Shown: positions 18,248-28,181, counted from the stretch's first letter. The stretch: 64,000 nucleotides of DNA from Halalkalibacter nanhaiisediminis (GCF_007830185.1 NZ_VLKZ01000007.1:62001-126000), one strand, 5' to 3'. A program made the numbers and translations. The notes: generated by a model from the letters alone, not told the origin.

Positions 18248-18277
18248 ATTAATTGAACAGGTAAGGAATTGGTATCT

Positions 18278-19657
18278 ATGATCGACTTAGAGAAGTTCTA
18301 TGAGATAAAAGTATCCAATGATAAAATGGAAGCATTCATTATTCGGCATTCAAAATTAACTGATGATGATAGTTTGTCAAAAGAAGAGATTGAGCAATTT
18401 ATCAAGGAACACGGTATTATTTACGGTCTTGATCATGATGTTGTGACAAAAATCTTATTAGAAGATAGAGAATTAGGTACAAATATTTTATTGGCAGTTG
18501 GCAAACCACCTGAAAACGGTAAAGATGCTTATTTAGAGCCGATTGTTTTTCAAGAACAAAATAGAGATTTAAACGCTGTCCAAATAAATTTGAAAAACTT
18601 TTTTGACATTCCTACAGTTCGAATTGACGATAAAATCGGTACAAAAATAGCTGCAACGCCTGGATTTGTGGGTTTTAATGTATTTGGAGAAGAGGTTGCC
18701 ACTAAACCTGGAAAAGATTTTAAGCTTCGAAAAGGGGAGAATACCCGTATCAATGAAAAAGAGCAGGCCATATATTCTTTAATAGATGGGCAGATAACTA
18801 TAGATAAACATACTATTCATGTCTTTCCAACGTATGAAGTACAGGGTGATTTAAGTTTAAAAACTGGAAATATTGACTTCGTTGGTAACGTTATCATTAA
18901 CGGCAATGTACCAACTGGTTTTGAAATCGAAGCAGGCGGTGATATTCGCGTATCTGGGACTGTCGAAGCGGCACGACTGAAAGCAGGCGGATCAATTTAT
19001 ATCGGGGCTGGTGTTGTTGGACAAAATAAAGGTCATATTGAAGCTAGTGGAGATTTGCAGACGACGTTTATAAATGAAGGTTATGTCGAAGTAGGTGGTC
19101 ATATTGCAGTTACACAAGCTATTCTACATAGTACATGCATGTCTGGAGGACAAGTCATTTGTAAACGTGGTAAAGGACTTATTGTAGGTGGAGCTATTTC
19201 GGCTGTTACAAGTATTGAAGCAAATGAAATTGGCAATGATATGCACACGAAAACATCGCTTTTTATTGGTGTTCATGAGAAAATATTAATACAGCAAAAG
19301 CAAATAGAAGAGGACCTTCAAAAAGCTCAAGATGATTTTATGAATCTAGCTAAGTTATTAAAATTGTATATCGAAAAAGAAAAAGAGAGTGGCCCTTTAG
19401 TTGGCCGAGATAAATTTTCCAAACTTAGAGTCCAACATTCATTCCAACAAACAAAACAAACGATTGATGAATTGACAGAAAACCTTGGTGATTTCAAAGA
19501 GCAAGCTGAATTAGGAGATGGTTTTATTCGTGTGGAAAGAATGCTTTTTCCAAATGTAAATGTTCATTTTGGGAAATATCGCCGAAACATACAAAAGATT
19601 TATCGTCAACCGCGTATATCATTTATAGACGGTGAAATTAATATTTCCATTTTGTAA
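18278..19657 (+). CDS. FapA (DUF342) family protein
   Basis: A 459-residue flagellar assembly protein A-type protein. The N-terminal half is globular; the middle (about 175-320) has the DUF342 beta-helix pattern with Gly-rich rungs such as GNIDFVGNVIINGNVPTGFE, GGDIRVSGTVEAARLKAGG and GGHIAVTQAI. A coiled coil (about 335-415) follows. Start ATG 18278 is preferred over TTG 18269 because AAGGA is 10 nt upstream. The family occurs next to flagellar genes in many bacilli and can form polymers or scaffolds. B. subtilis lacks it at this position. The precise role is unknown. Confidence 0.85.
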   Translation: MIDLEKFYEIKVSNDKMEAFIIRHSKLTDDDSLSKEEIEQFIKEHGIIYGLDHDVVTKILLEDRELGTNILLAVGKPPENGKDAYLEPIVFQEQNRDLNAVQINLKNFFDIPTVRIDDKIGTKIAATPGFVGFNVFGEEVATKPGKDFKLRKGENTRINEKEQAIYSLIDGQITIDKHTIHVFPTYEVQGDLSLKTGNIDFVGNVIINGNVPTGFEIEAGGDIRVSGTVEAARLKAGGSIYIGAGVVGQNKGHIEASGDLQTTFINEGYVEVGGHIAVTQAILHSTCMSGGQVICKRGKGLIVGGAISAVTSIEANEIGNDMHTKTSLFIGVHEKILIQQKQIEEDLQKAQDDFMNLAKLLKLYIEKEKESGPLVGRDKFSKLRVQHSFQQTKQTIDELTENLGDFKEQAELGDGFIRVERMLFPNVNVHFGKYRRNIQKIYRQPRISFIDGEINISIL

Positions 19658-19690
19658 GATTAGGGTTGTGTTTTGAAGGAGGAATTGATC

Positions 19691-19999
19691 ATGAGTGTGC
19701 GACCAATTGAAGTACAAGGTTCTTTTCCCCAATCGCAAAAAACGGGGAAAATTCAAGAACAAATGCAACAACGAGGACAGGTGAGTCAAGATATCATTGC
19801 CAAAGAGCAAAAAGAAGCATCACAGCTTAAACGTATGCAAGTAAACGAGTCATCTGAATCTGAACAAACGCGTTTTCATCAAGATCAACAGAAAGATCAC
19901 CAAGGTGGTCACCACGAGCGTGAAAAACAGGAAAGAGAAAAAGTGGAAACCCAAGCGGACCATCCTTATAAAGGAAAGTTTATTGACTTCTCTGGTTGA
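19691..19999 (+). CDS. Conserved small hydrophilic protein, fla/che operon
   Basis: A 102-residue, very polar protein with no membrane segment. It begins MSVRPIEVQGSFPQSQKT, is rich in Q, K, E and H, and ends DHPYKGKFIDFSG. The two ends (RPIEVQG and HPYKGxxIDF) recur, from memory, in small proteins encoded beside swrB/ylxL in other bacilli; the middle (EQTRFHQDQQKDHQGG) is low-complexity and probably disordered. AAGGAGG lies before ATG 19691; the in-frame TTG at 19673 lacks a site. No function is known. It is between the fapA-like gene and swrB and is surely co-transcribed. Confidence 0.75.
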   Translation: MSVRPIEVQGSFPQSQKTGKIQEQMQQRGQVSQDIIAKEQKEASQLKRMQVNESSESEQTRFHQDQQKDHQGGHHEREKQEREKVETQADHPYKGKFIDFSG

Positions 20000-20012
20000 G
20001 AAAGGACGAATC

Positions 20013-20540
20013 ATGAGCACGATTTTAATCATCATAAGCTTGCTATTACATGGTGTAACTTTTCTTTGGATCATAACACTGATGCAGCGTGAAAAGCAGC
20101 CTGAAGCTTCGAAGCAAGAAATGGAAAAAATTAAAGATGAATTGGAAGATTTACTGATTGCTTATACAGCGGAAATAAAAGAGGGAAATGAACGACTCTT
20201 GAAACAACTAGAGGAAAACAAGCAGTTAAATCAAGTGACTGAACGTAGGACTGCTCCAGAGATAAAAAATGTTGAAGAACCTGTAAAAGTGAAAGGAAAT
20301 CATTATGCTCCACACAACATTCACGTAAAGCAAAATGACTTTGAAGAAGAGCCAGAAGAGCGGTACGATGAGTATAGCCCTCCAGTTGTTAATCAAGCAA
20401 CTGAGGATATGTACTATGAACAATCTGATACTGCAAAAGTATTGGCACTTGCTAAACAGGGTCTTTCGGTTGAACAAATCGCAAAGAAACTAAACATGGG
20501 GAAAGGTGAAGTAGACCTAATGTTGAAATTTTATCGTTAA
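20013..20540 (+). CDS. swrB: Swarming motility protein SwrB (YlxL)
   Basis: In B. subtilis SwrB promotes flagellar export activation and sigma-D activity. The 175-residue protein has an N-terminal membrane helix (about 2-22), a coiled coil (about 25-72), a variable acidic linker and a C-terminal helix-turn-helix-like segment ALAKQGLSVEQIAKKLNMGK ending LMLKFYR. This C-terminal module and the position as last gene before rpsB match SwrB. Start ATG 20013 follows GAGAAAGGACG; the frame is open further upstream but overlaps the previous gene in another frame. Confidence 0.85.
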   Translation: MSTILIIISLLLHGVTFLWIITLMQREKQPEASKQEMEKIKDELEDLLIAYTAEIKEGNERLLKQLEENKQLNQVTERRTAPEIKNVEEPVKVKGNHYAPHNIHVKQNDFEEEPEERYDEYSPPVVNQATEDMYYEQSDTAKVLALAKQGLSVEQIAKKLNMGKGEVDLMLKFYR

Positions 20541-20553
20541 AGCGCGAAATTTC

Positions 20554-20582
20554 TTGCATCCCCAATCTCTATGTGATATAGT
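20554..20582 (+). promoter_or_regulatory. Sigma-A promoter for rpsB
   Basis: TTGCAT at 20554-20559 and TATAGT at 20577-20582 are separated by 17 bp. The site follows the end of swrB and precedes the structured rpsB leader, so translation genes are uncoupled here from the flagellar operon. Confidence 0.75.
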
Positions 20583-20604
20583 AATCAACGGTGTTAATCA
20601 CACA

Positions 20605-20664
20605 CGTTTTCTAATTTATGTGATGGTGCTGGGTATCCAGTTTCACGTAAAGATGAGGAAAACG
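20605..20664 (+). ncRNA. Structured rpsB leader RNA (candidate S2 autoregulatory element)
   Basis: The 5' untranslated region folds into a long nested hairpin: CGTTTTC 20605-20611 with GAAAACG 20658-20664, TTTATGTGA 20615-20623 with TCACGTAAA 20643-20651 (one G-U pair), and CTGG 20629-20632 with CCAG 20637-20640 around a 4-nt loop. Its position between the rpsB promoter and start suggests a ribosomal-protein leader that could bind S2. Binding is inference; the pairing is read directly. Confidence 0.6.
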
Positions 20665-20702
20665 GAGGCTTAAAAAAACCAAAATTGAAGGAGGTGTTTG
20701 AT

Positions 20703-21422
20703 GTGGCAGTTATCTCCATGAAACAATTATTAGAAGCTGGGGTACACTTCGGTCACCAAACTCGTCGTTGGAACCCTAAAATGGATCGCTACATCTTCAC
20801 AGAACGTAACGGAATTTACATCATTGACCTACAAAAAACGGTTAAAAAGGTTGAGGAAGCGTATAATTTTGTACGTGACTTAGCTGCTGACGGAGGAAAA
20901 ATCCTTTTCGTTGGTACGAAAAAGCAAGCTCAAGACTCAGTTAAAGAAGAAGCTGAGCGTTGCGGCATGTACTTCATTAACCAACGTTGGTTAGGTGGTA
21001 CACTAACGAACTTTGAAACAATCCAAAAGCGTATTACTCGTCTTAAGAACCTTGAAAAAATGCAAGAAGACGGTACATTCGATGTTCTTCCAAAGAAAGA
21101 AGTTATTCTTCTTAAGAAGGAAATGGAGCGTTTAGAGAAGTTTTTAGGCGGTATCAAGGATATGCAAGGTGTTCCTGATGCACTATTTGTTATCGATCCT
21201 CGTAAAGAGCGTATTGCTATTGCGGAAGCTCACAAGTTGAACATCCCAATTGTTGCAATTGTAGATACAAACTGTGACCCTGATGAAATTGATTATGTTA
21301 TTCCTGGTAACGATGATGCAATTCGTGCAGTTAAGCTTTTAACTGGTAAAATGGCGGATGCAGTAATCGAAGCTACTTCTGGTGAAGAAGAAATAGAGGT
21401 TGAAGAAACAACAACAGCTTAA
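20703..21422 (+). CDS. rpsB: 30S ribosomal protein S2
   Basis: S2 of the small subunit. The sequence [20 protein letters not shown] is unmistakable, followed by the coiled-coil segment and [21 protein letters not shown] chose GTG 20703 because GAAGGAGGTG lies 7 nt upstream; an in-frame TTG at 20685 precedes that site. The product is 239 aa with a short acidic tail ([12 protein letters not shown]). It has its own promoter, structured leader and terminator, so it is a near-independent unit ahead of tsf. Confidence 0.97.
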   Translation: MAVISMKQLLEAGVHFGHQTRRWNPKMDRYIFTERNGIYIIDLQKTVKKVEEAYNFVRDLAADGGKILFVGTKKQAQDSVKEEAERCGMYFINQRWLGGTLTNFETIQKRITRLKNLEKMQEDGTFDVLPKKEVILLKKEMERLEKFLGGIKDMQGVPDALFVIDPRKERIAIAEAHKLNIPIVAIVDTNCDPDEIDYVIPGNDDAIRAVKLLTGKMADAVIEATSGEEEIEVEETTTA

Positions 21423-21440
21423 TTTCATTTACTCAAAGGG

Positions 21441-21475
21441 TGGTAAAGGGGGATTACCCTTTACCATCTTTTTTT
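21441..21475 (+). terminator. Intrinsic terminator after rpsB
   Basis: Perfect 10-bp stem TGGTAAAGGG 21441-21450 with CCCTTTACCA 21457-21466, 6-nt loop, then TCTTTTTTT. Confidence 0.92.
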
Positions 21476-21504
21476 GAAAGATAAGAGAGTATAAAGTTCA
21501 ATGA

Positions 21505-21631
21505 TGTCTGGCTAGAGCGTCTAGTCGCTCGAGGTTGCTTCAGTCTGTAAATGGTTACCTAAAACCTGGCAACACATGGACAGTCCTCCAGGACTTGTTG
21601 CGGATGAACAAGGCGCTTGCGCTTTTCTTAT
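21505..21631 (+). repeat. Degenerate Bacillaceae dispersed intergenic repeat
   Basis: The segment begins TGTCTGGCTAGAGCGTCTAG, contains CGCTCGAGG, and ends with AAGGCGCTTGCGCTTTTCTT. These ends match, from memory, an abundant intergenic repeat of Bacillus-related genomes that runs from TGTCTAGCTCCAGCGCC to GGCGCTTGCGCTTTTC and folds into a long hairpin (AGCGTCT and AGGCGCT arms here). The middle is variable. No other copy was seen in the window. It sits between the rpsB terminator and tsf. The rest of the gap to tsf has a short inverted repeat (GTATGT/ACATAC) and no convincing promoter. Confidence 0.6.
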
Positions 21632-21692
21632 CAAAAATGATATGGATAATGATGTATGTGTACATACTGATACTTTAAGGAGGCGTTTTAAA

Positions 21693-22577
21693 ATGGCTGT
21701 AACAGCAAGCATGGTAAAAGAATTACGTGAAAAAACTGGCGCTGGAATGATGGATTGTAAGAAAGCCCTAACTGAAACTGGCGGAGATATGGAAAAGGCA
21801 ATTGATTTCTTACGTGAAAAGGGAATTGCAAGTGCTGCTAAAAAGGCAGATCGTGTAGCAGCTGAAGGTCTTACTCTTGTCAAATCAGAAGGAAACAAAG
21901 CAGTAATTGTTGAAGTAAACTCTGAAACAGACTTCGTTGCCAAAAACGAAAACTTCCAAAACCTTGTTAATGACTTAGCTTCTCATATTCTTGCAACATC
22001 ACCTGCTTCAGTTGAAGAAGTACTTGAACAACCTTTTGGTAATGAAGGACAAACAGTACAAGAATATATCAACGCGTCAATTTCTAAAATTGGTGAAAAG
22101 CTTTCTCTTCGCCGTTTTGAAATTGTTGAAAAAGAAGAAGGCGACGTATTTGGTGAGTACCTACACATGGGAGGACGTATTGGTGTCTTAACTGTCATTG
22201 GTGATTCAACAGATAGTGAGTTAGCTAAAGATGTTGCGATGCATATTGCAGCAATTAATCCTACTTACGTATCTCGTGATGAAGTATCACAAGATGAAGT
22301 TGAACGTGAGCGTGAAGTTCTTAAGCAACAAGCATTAAACGAAGGTAAGCCTGAGAATATCGTTGAGAAAATGGTAGAAGGTCGCCTTAGCAAATACTTT
22401 GAACAAGTATGTCTTCTTGACCAACCATTTGTAAAAGATGGTGATCAAAAAGTTGGTAAATACGTTCAAGCTAAAGGTGCAAAAGTAAAAAGCTTTATCC
22501 GTTATGAAGTTGGAGAAGGAATGGAAAAGCGTGAAGATAACTTTGCAGAAGAAGTTATGTCTCAAGTGAAGAAGTAA
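21693..22577 (+). CDS. tsf: Translation elongation factor Ts
   Basis: Nucleotide exchange factor for EF-Tu. The N-terminal UBA-like domain shows [20 protein letters not shown] and [20 protein letters not shown], followed by [14 protein letters not shown]. The product is 294 aa, normal for Bacillus. ATG 21693 is preceded by AAGGAGGCG; the frame is open upstream through the repeat region but that part is not conserved. A terminator separates it from pyrH. Confidence 0.96.
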   Translation: MAVTASMVKELREKTGAGMMDCKKALTETGGDMEKAIDFLREKGIASAAKKADRVAAEGLTLVKSEGNKAVIVEVNSETDFVAKNENFQNLVNDLASHILATSPASVEEVLEQPFGNEGQTVQEYINASISKIGEKLSLRRFEIVEKEEGDVFGEYLHMGGRIGVLTVIGDSTDSELAKDVAMHIAAINPTYVSRDEVSQDEVEREREVLKQQALNEGKPENIVEKMVEGRLSKYFEQVCLLDQPFVKDGDQKVGKYVQAKGAKVKSFIRYEVGEGMEKREDNFAEEVMSQVKK

Positions 22578-22585
22578 TGAGTGAA

Positions 22586-22608
22586 GGGGCACAATGTGTC
22601 CCTTTTTT
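22586..22608 (+). terminator. Intrinsic terminator after tsf
   Basis: Stem GGGGCAC 22586-22592 with GTGTCCC 22596-22602 (one G-U pair) closing AAT, followed by six T. It may attenuate rather than stop transcription into pyrH, 40 bp downstream. Confidence 0.75.
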
Positions 22609-22648
22609 CAGAGAGATTTGTAAACTTCATGTCATGACGGAGGTACTA

Positions 22649-23368
22649 ATGAAAACATATAAACGTGTGGTGTTAAAGCTAAGTGGTGAAGCGTTAGCTG
22701 GTGAACTTGGCTATGGTATTGATCCGACAGTCATTCAGTCTGTCGCAAAGCAAGTAAAAGAAATTGTTGAACTAGACGTTGAAGTAGCTGTTGTCGTTGG
22801 TGGCGGTAATATTTGGCGTGGAATGGCAGGGAGTGCAAAAGGAATGGACCGTGCGACAGCCGATTATATGGGTATGCTTGCAACGGTTATGAATTCATTA
22901 GCACTACAAGATAGCTTAGAGGATATTGGTGTTCAAACTAGAGTGCAAACGTCGATTGAAATGCGTCAAGTAGCTGAACCATATATCCGTCGAAAAGCCA
23001 TTCGACATCTTGAAAAGAAACGTGTTGTTATTTTTGCAGCAGGTACTGGTAATCCGTATTTTTCAACTGATACGACTGCGGCCTTACGTGCAGCTGAAAT
23101 CGAAGCAGAGGTCATTCTAATGGCTAAAAACAATGTAGATGGTGTTTACAGTGCTGACCCATCTGTAGATCAAAATGCAAAGAAATATTCAACTATTTCT
23201 TATATGGAAGTATTGAAAAATGGATTAGCTGTAATGGACTCAACCGCTTCTTCACTTTGTATGGATAATGACATTCCATTAATTGTATTCTCTATTATGG
23301 AGGAAGGTAATATTAAGCGGGCTGTACTAGGTGAAGAAATTGGAACATTAGTAAGGGGGAACTCATAA
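22649..23368 (+). CDS. pyrH: Uridylate kinase (UMP kinase)
   Basis: Hexameric UMP kinase of the amino-acid-kinase fold that makes UDP. Visible motifs are [23 protein letters not shown], the [16 protein letters not shown] segment and [12 protein letters not shown]. The 239-aa length is normal. ATG 22649 follows GACGGAGG; upstream in-frame codons belong to the terminator region after tsf. The last base of its stop codon is the first of the frr start codon. Confidence 0.96.
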   Translation: MKTYKRVVLKLSGEALAGELGYGIDPTVIQSVAKQVKEIVELDVEVAVVVGGGNIWRGMAGSAKGMDRATADYMGMLATVMNSLALQDSLEDIGVQTRVQTSIEMRQVAEPYIRRKAIRHLEKKRVVIFAAGTGNPYFSTDTTAALRAAEIEAEVILMAKNNVDGVYSADPSVDQNAKKYSTISYMEVLKNGLAVMDSTASSLCMDNDIPLIVFSIMEEGNIKRAVLGEEIGTLVRGNS

Positions 23369-23925
23369 TGTCAACAGAGGTAATCAATGACGCTAAGCAA
23401 CGTATGATAAAAGCAATCGAAGCGCTTAATCGTGAACTTGCTAAATTAAGAGCAGGTCGTGCAAATCCAGCGCTACTCGACCGAGTAACCGTTGAATATT
23501 ACGGCGCAGAGACGCCACTTAATCAGTTAGCAACGATTTCAGTTCCTGAAGCTAGATTGTTAACGATTCAACCATTTGACAAAACTTCTATTAATGATAT
23601 TGAACGAGCTATTCAAAAAGCAGATCTTGGTTTAACTCCTTCAAATGATGGAGCTATTATCCGTATTTCCATTCCTCCATTAACAGAGGAACGTCGTAAA
23701 GATCTTGTTAAGTTAGTAAAGCGTGCTGCTGAAGAAGCGAAAGTTGCTGTTCGAAATGTTCGCCGTGATGCAAATGATGATCTTAAGAAGTTGCAAAAAG
23801 ATGGTGAAATGACAGAAGATGAATTACGTCGTTTGACAGATGATGTTCAAAAGTTAACAGATAAGAACATTGCTCAAGTTGACGAGGTAGCAGAAAAGAA
23901 AGAAAAAGAAATCATGGAAGTGTAA
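23368..23925 (+). CDS. frr: Ribosome recycling factor
   Basis: Splits post-termination ribosomes together with EF-G. The 185-residue protein shows the family pattern: a three-helix bundle with [20 protein letters not shown] near the start, [18 protein letters not shown], and [20 protein letters not shown]. Translation is coupled to pyrH by the ATG/TAA overlap. A terminator follows. Confidence 0.96.
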   Translation: MSTEVINDAKQRMIKAIEALNRELAKLRAGRANPALLDRVTVEYYGAETPLNQLATISVPEARLLTIQPFDKTSINDIERAIQKADLGLTPSNDGAIIRISIPPLTEERRKDLVKLVKRAAEEAKVAVRNVRRDANDDLKKLQKDGEMTEDELRRLTDDVQKLTDKNIAQVDEVAEKKEKEIMEV

Positions 23926-23956
23926 GCTAGTTCCATGTAAAATAGGACATAGTAAA

Positions 23957-23985
23957 AGACCCTCTTTTATTCTAGGGGGTTTTTT
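23957..23985 (+). terminator. Intrinsic terminator after frr
   Basis: Stem ACCCTC 23959-23964 with GGGGGT 23975-23980 (one G-U pair), loop of 10 nt, then a run of T to 23985. Confidence 0.75.
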
Positions 23986-24068
23986 ACACTTTCTTACTTG
24001 TTATGTGTTTTTTAATTAATGGCAAGAATAGGAAGAGACCTGCTGCTACATAGATGGAGGGCGTAAAA

Positions 24069-24836
24069 ATGCTTGAAAAGTTAACAAAATGGAAGTCTGC
24101 TTTCTCTTCCCAAGAAGAGACTGAGAAAATAGAACGAGTAAACATACCAAAGCATATTGCGATCATTATGGATGGAAACGGGCGATGGGCGAAGCAAAAA
24201 GGGTTACCCCGGATTGCTGGGCATCGTGAAGGAATGAAAGTCATTAATAAAATTGTTCGAAAAGCAAATGAGCTCGGTGTAGAAGTCTTAACATTATACG
24301 CATTTTCAACGGAGAATTGGAAGCGACCAAAAACAGAAGTTGATTATTTAATGAAGCTTCCTGAGCGCTTTTTAGGTATTGAGCTACCGAAGTTAAAAGA
24401 AGAGAATGTGAAAGTGCGTTTAATGGGTAGCCTTGAGAATTTACCCGAGCATACACAAAAAGCCGTATTTAAAGCTGTAAAAGAAACAGAGGATAACAAC
24501 GGACTAATATTGAATTTTGCTCTGAATTATGGAAGTAGATTTGAAATGATTGAAGCGATTAAAGGAATATCGAAGCAGGTTGAAGCGGGTACGTTATTAC
24601 CAGAACAAATTGATGAAGTTATCTTCGAAAAACATTTAATGACAGCCGAATTATCTGATCCTGATCTACTTATTCGAACAAGTGGAGAAATTCGTTTAAG
24701 TAATTTCATGCTTTGGCAGCTTGCCTATAGTGAATTTTGGTTTACAGATGTTCTTTGGCCAGATTTTAATGAACACCATTTTACAGAAGCCATTGCCGTC
24801 TATCAAAAACGAGCGCGCAGGTATGGAGGCGTTTAA
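24069..24836 (+). CDS. uppS: Undecaprenyl diphosphate synthase
   Basis: Adds eight isoprene units in cis to farnesyl diphosphate, giving the lipid carrier for peptidoglycan and teichoic acid synthesis. The catalytic IAIIMDGNGRWAKQKGLPRI, ALNYGSRFEMIEA, LLIRTSGEIRLSNFMLWQ and FWFTDVLWPDF are all present. ATG 24069 follows GGAGGGCG; an ATG at 24054 overlaps that site and is rejected. The product has 255 aa. cdsA and dxr follow, grouping isoprenoid and lipid steps. Confidence 0.96.
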   Translation: MLEKLTKWKSAFSSQEETEKIERVNIPKHIAIIMDGNGRWAKQKGLPRIAGHREGMKVINKIVRKANELGVEVLTLYAFSTENWKRPKTEVDYLMKLPERFLGIELPKLKEENVKVRLMGSLENLPEHTQKAVFKAVKETEDNNGLILNFALNYGSRFEMIEAIKGISKQVEAGTLLPEQIDEVIFEKHLMTAELSDPDLLIRTSGEIRLSNFMLWQLAYSEFWFTDVLWPDFNEHHFTEAIAVYQKRARRYGGV

Positions 24837-24853
24837 GAGAGGGGCGATGTGAG

Positions 24854-25651
24854 TTGAAAGAGAGAATTATAACAGGTATTCTTGGCGGAGCCCTTTTTGT
24901 TAGTATGGTTATAGTCGGAGGATGGATTTTCGCTTTATTTATATCCATTGTAGCATCTGTTGCCATGATCGAATTATTAAAAATGAAAAAAATTGCACCT
25001 ATTTCGTTAATGGGTTTAATTAGTTTATTATCTATGTGGCTATTACTAGTGCCGACGAGCTGGTTTGACCAAGTGATGCCATCTTATTTTACCAAAGTTG
25101 AAATATTTGTGTTTATGATTTTGGTATTATTAATGTTTACGGTCATAACGAAAAATACATTTACCTTTGATCAAGTTGGATTTGTGATTCTTTCGTCTGT
25201 GTATGTAGGGTTTGGATTCCACTACTTAATTATGACACGAGAAATTCCTGAGTACGGGATGATCCTTGTCTTCTTCATCTTATTCCTTATTTGGACAACG
25301 GATTCCGGTGCCTATTTTGTTGGGCGTAAATGGGGTAAAAATAAGCTATGGCCTGATATAAGTCCGAAAAAAACGATTGAAGGCTCAATTGGTGGAATCG
25401 TTGCGGCTATCATAATAGGTACAATTTTTTATATGATTGTTCCAATTTTCCCAAGCTATTTAACAGCATTATTCGTCATTATTGTCGCCTCTATTTTTGG
25501 ACAACTTGGGGATTTGGTTGAATCAGCTTTGAAGCGTCATTATGCTGTAAAAGATTCAGGTAATGTTCTTCCAGGACACGGAGGAATTTTAGATCGTTTT
25601 GATAGCCTGATTTATGTGATGCCGATTCTTCATTTACTTCAGCTTATTTAA
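24854..25651 (+). CDS. cdsA: Phosphatidate cytidylyltransferase
   Basis: Makes CDP-diacylglycerol for phospholipid synthesis in the membrane. The 265-residue protein has seven or eight hydrophobic helices and the C-terminal CDS signature: GDLVESALKRHYAVKDSG followed by PGHGGILDRFDSL. TTG 24854 is the start, with GAGAGGGG 10 nt upstream and KERIITGILGG as the usual N-terminus. It lies 17 bp after uppS. Confidence 0.95.
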   Translation: MKERIITGILGGALFVSMVIVGGWIFALFISIVASVAMIELLKMKKIAPISLMGLISLLSMWLLLVPTSWFDQVMPSYFTKVEIFVFMILVLLMFTVITKNTFTFDQVGFVILSSVYVGFGFHYLIMTREIPEYGMILVFFILFLIWTTDSGAYFVGRKWGKNKLWPDISPKKTIEGSIGGIVAAIIIGTIFYMIVPIFPSYLTALFVIIVASIFGQLGDLVESALKRHYAVKDSGNVLPGHGGILDRFDSLIYVMPILHLLQLI

Positions 25652-25715
25652 TCGATCATACGTAATATCATCACGACCTATAAGGGTCAGTAATATTCTA
25701 AAATAGAAGGTGAAT

Positions 25716-26867
25716 ATGTTGAAGTATATAAGTTTGCTAGGGGCGACTGGTTCAATTGGAACACAAACATTGGATATTATTCGAATGCACCCTGATCAAT
25801 TTACATTAGTATCCATGTCGGTAGGACGCAATATCGATTTAGCTTTAAAGCAAGTTCATGAATTTAAGCCAAGACTTTTATCGGTTCAAACAAAAGAGGA
25901 TTATGATAAACTGATTCATGAGGTTCCGTCCTCCACAACTGTTGTATACGGTGAAGAGGGATTAGTTCAGGTAGCGACTGACCAAAAAGCAACGATTCTT
26001 GTGAATGCTGTTTTAGGAAGTGTTGGTCTTGCTCCTACACTTGCAGCTATTAAGGCAGGGAAAACGATTGCGATTGCTAATAAAGAAACACTAGTAACAG
26101 CTGGGCATATTGTAACGTCGGCGGCCAAGAAATATCAAGTTCCACTACTTCCTGTTGATAGTGAACATTCGGCAATTTTTCAAGCATTAAACGGGGAAAA
26201 TAGGCAGGAAGTAGAGAAATTAATACTTACTGCTTCTGGCGGCAGTTTTAGAGATCGAACAAGAGCCGAGCTAGAAGGTGTAACCGTTCATGAAGCTCTA
26301 AATCATCCAAATTGGTCAATGGGCGCAAAAATAACAATTGATTCAGCAACGATGATGAACAAGGGTCTTGAAGTGATTGAAGCGCATTGGCTTTTTGATA
26401 TGCCTTATGAGAAAATTGATGTTTTGCTTCATAAGGAAAGCATTATTCACTCGATGGTTGAATATATCGATCATAGTGTGATTGCGCAGCTAGGTACTCC
26501 AGATATGCGTGTACCGATTCAATATGCCCTAACATACCCGAATCGTCTTAATAGTTCGTCACGTGAACGTCTTAATTTAGCGGAAATAGGAAAGCTTCAT
26601 TTTTCGCCGTTAGACATGGAGCGATATCGTTGTATGGCATTTGCGTACGAAGCTGGGCGAATTGGTGGAACAATGCCTACTGTATTAAATGCTGCGAATG
26701 AAGTGGCTGTTGCTTATTTTCTTGAAAATCGTTTATCATTTCTAGATATTGAGTCAACAATTGAACAAGCTCTTGAACGTCATCAAGTTACCTCTAATCC
26801 GTCATTAGATGATATTATTGCTGTAGATCAAGAGACGAGAGCCTTTATCCACTCGCTCATCCAATAA
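25716..26867 (+). CDS. dxr: 1-deoxy-D-xylulose 5-phosphate reductoisomerase
   Basis: Second step of the MEP isoprenoid pathway. The NADPH-binding [17 protein letters not shown], the [12 protein letters not shown] metal-binding motif, SGGSFRD, and [20 protein letters not shown] (read in parts) are intact. Two starts are plausible: ATG 25716 and TTG 25719, the second better spaced from AGAAGG at 25705 and matching the MK(N/Y)I homologue start. GTG 25710 overlaps the ribosome-binding site. The product is about 383 aa, normal. Confidence 0.95.
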   Translation: MLKYISLLGATGSIGTQTLDIIRMHPDQFTLVSMSVGRNIDLALKQVHEFKPRLLSVQTKEDYDKLIHEVPSSTTVVYGEEGLVQVATDQKATILVNAVLGSVGLAPTLAAIKAGKTIAIANKETLVTAGHIVTSAAKKYQVPLLPVDSEHSAIFQALNGENRQEVEKLILTASGGSFRDRTRAELEGVTVHEALNHPNWSMGAKITIDSATMMNKGLEVIEAHWLFDMPYEKIDVLLHKESIIHSMVEYIDHSVIAQLGTPDMRVPIQYALTYPNRLNSSSRERLNLAEIGKLHFSPLDMERYRCMAFAYEAGRIGGTMPTVLNAANEVAVAYFLENRLSFLDIESTIEQALERHQVTSNPSLDDIIAVDQETRAFIHSLIQ

Positions 26868-26887
26868 GAAAGGTGGACATATAAGTA

Positions 26888-28144
26888 ATGAATACATTAT
26901 TATCAGTCATTGTCATTTTCGGTCTTCTCGTGTTCATTCATGAATGGGGTCACTTGTATTTTGCAAAAAGAGCAGGAATTCTTTGCCGAGAATTTGCGAT
27001 TGGTTTTGGTCCTAAGATTTATTCGTTTAAGAAAGATGAAACGGTCTATACGATTCGACTTTTACCATTAGGCGGTTTTGTGCGAATGGCTGGAGAAGAT
27101 CCTGAAATGATTGATATTAAGCCAGGCTATGAAGTTGGCCTTGTCTTTAATAAAATAGGAAAAGTAAGTCAAATCATCGTAAATAATAAATCAAAGCATC
27201 CAGAAGCTCAAGTTGTTCAAGTTGAAAGAATTGATCTTGAGCGTGAATTAATCATTGAAGCATACAATGATGAAGACGAGCGTATGCAATATCAGGTTGA
27301 TCCAAAGGCGGAGCTTATCCAAGATGAGAAAGCGACACAAATTGCACCGTGGGATCGCCAGTTTGGTTCGAAAACAGTTGGACAACGAGCATTAGCCATC
27401 TTCGCTGGACCGATGATGAACTTTGTCCTTGCAGTCGTTATTTTAATAGCATTTGCCCTCATGCAAGGTATACCTGTCGATGAAGCACAAATTGGAGAGT
27501 TATCACCTGAAGGAGCTGCCTTTGAAGCGGGTCTTCAGGAAGGCGATCAAGTTTTAGCAATTGATGGTCAGCCTCTTGCGTCATGGGAGGAAATGACAAG
27601 CGTTATTCAACAAAACCCAAATCAATCAATTGCTTTTGAAGTAGAGCGTAATGGCGAGGTTTTAACTGTTCCAGTTACGCCTCAAGAAAGAGTAGGTCAA
27701 TTTGGCGATGCTGAAGGCTTTATTGGGATTGCAAGTCCTACTGAATTTTCTCTAATCGGCTCAATTCAATATGGTTTTACACAAACTTATACATTTATGA
27801 AGATGATTTTTGAAGTTCTTGGAATGATCGTGACAGGACAATTTTCACTTGATTATGTTGCTGGGCCAGTTGGTATCTATAATTATACTGGTGAAGCTGC
27901 AGCGATGGGGATTTTCGTCTTAATGCAGTGGGCAGCAGCACTCAGTGTCAATTTAGGTATTATTAACCTTTTACCGATTCCTGCAATGGATGGTGGGCGA
28001 TTAATTTTTATTGGGTTAGAAGCACTTAGAGGCAAGCCAATCGATCCACAAAAAGAAGGGTTAGTTCATTTCATTGGATTTGCGCTTCTCATGCTTTTAA
28101 TGATTGTTGTCACTTGGAATGATATAAACAAATTTTTCATGTAA
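26888..28144 (+). CDS. rasP: Site-2 intramembrane protease RasP (RseP family)
   Basis: Zinc metalloprotease that cuts membrane proteins such as RsiW in regulated proteolysis. The zinc site HEWGH is at residues 18-22 in the first membrane helix; the third ligand motif [11 protein letters not shown] lies near the C-terminus. A PDZ domain (about 195-280) with [16 protein letters not shown] is between helices. At 418 aa it is about the usual length. It is between dxr and proS, as in B. subtilis. Confidence 0.95.
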   Translation: MNTLLSVIVIFGLLVFIHEWGHLYFAKRAGILCREFAIGFGPKIYSFKKDETVYTIRLLPLGGFVRMAGEDPEMIDIKPGYEVGLVFNKIGKVSQIIVNNKSKHPEAQVVQVERIDLERELIIEAYNDEDERMQYQVDPKAELIQDEKATQIAPWDRQFGSKTVGQRALAIFAGPMMNFVLAVVILIAFALMQGIPVDEAQIGELSPEGAAFEAGLQEGDQVLAIDGQPLASWEEMTSVIQQNPNQSIAFEVERNGEVLTVPVTPQERVGQFGDAEGFIGIASPTEFSLIGSIQYGFTQTYTFMKMIFEVLGMIVTGQFSLDYVAGPVGIYNYTGEAAAMGIFVLMQWAAALSVNLGIINLLPIPAMDGGRLIFIGLEALRGKPIDPQKEGLVHFIGFALLMLLMIVVTWNDINKFFM

Positions 28145-28181
28145 TTAATTTGAATAAGATAGTTGGAAAGGACTTTTTAGA

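Noticed and set aside
28145-28181. T-box leader before proS
   Set aside because: The gap is only 37 bp and holds no T-box motif or terminator hairpin.
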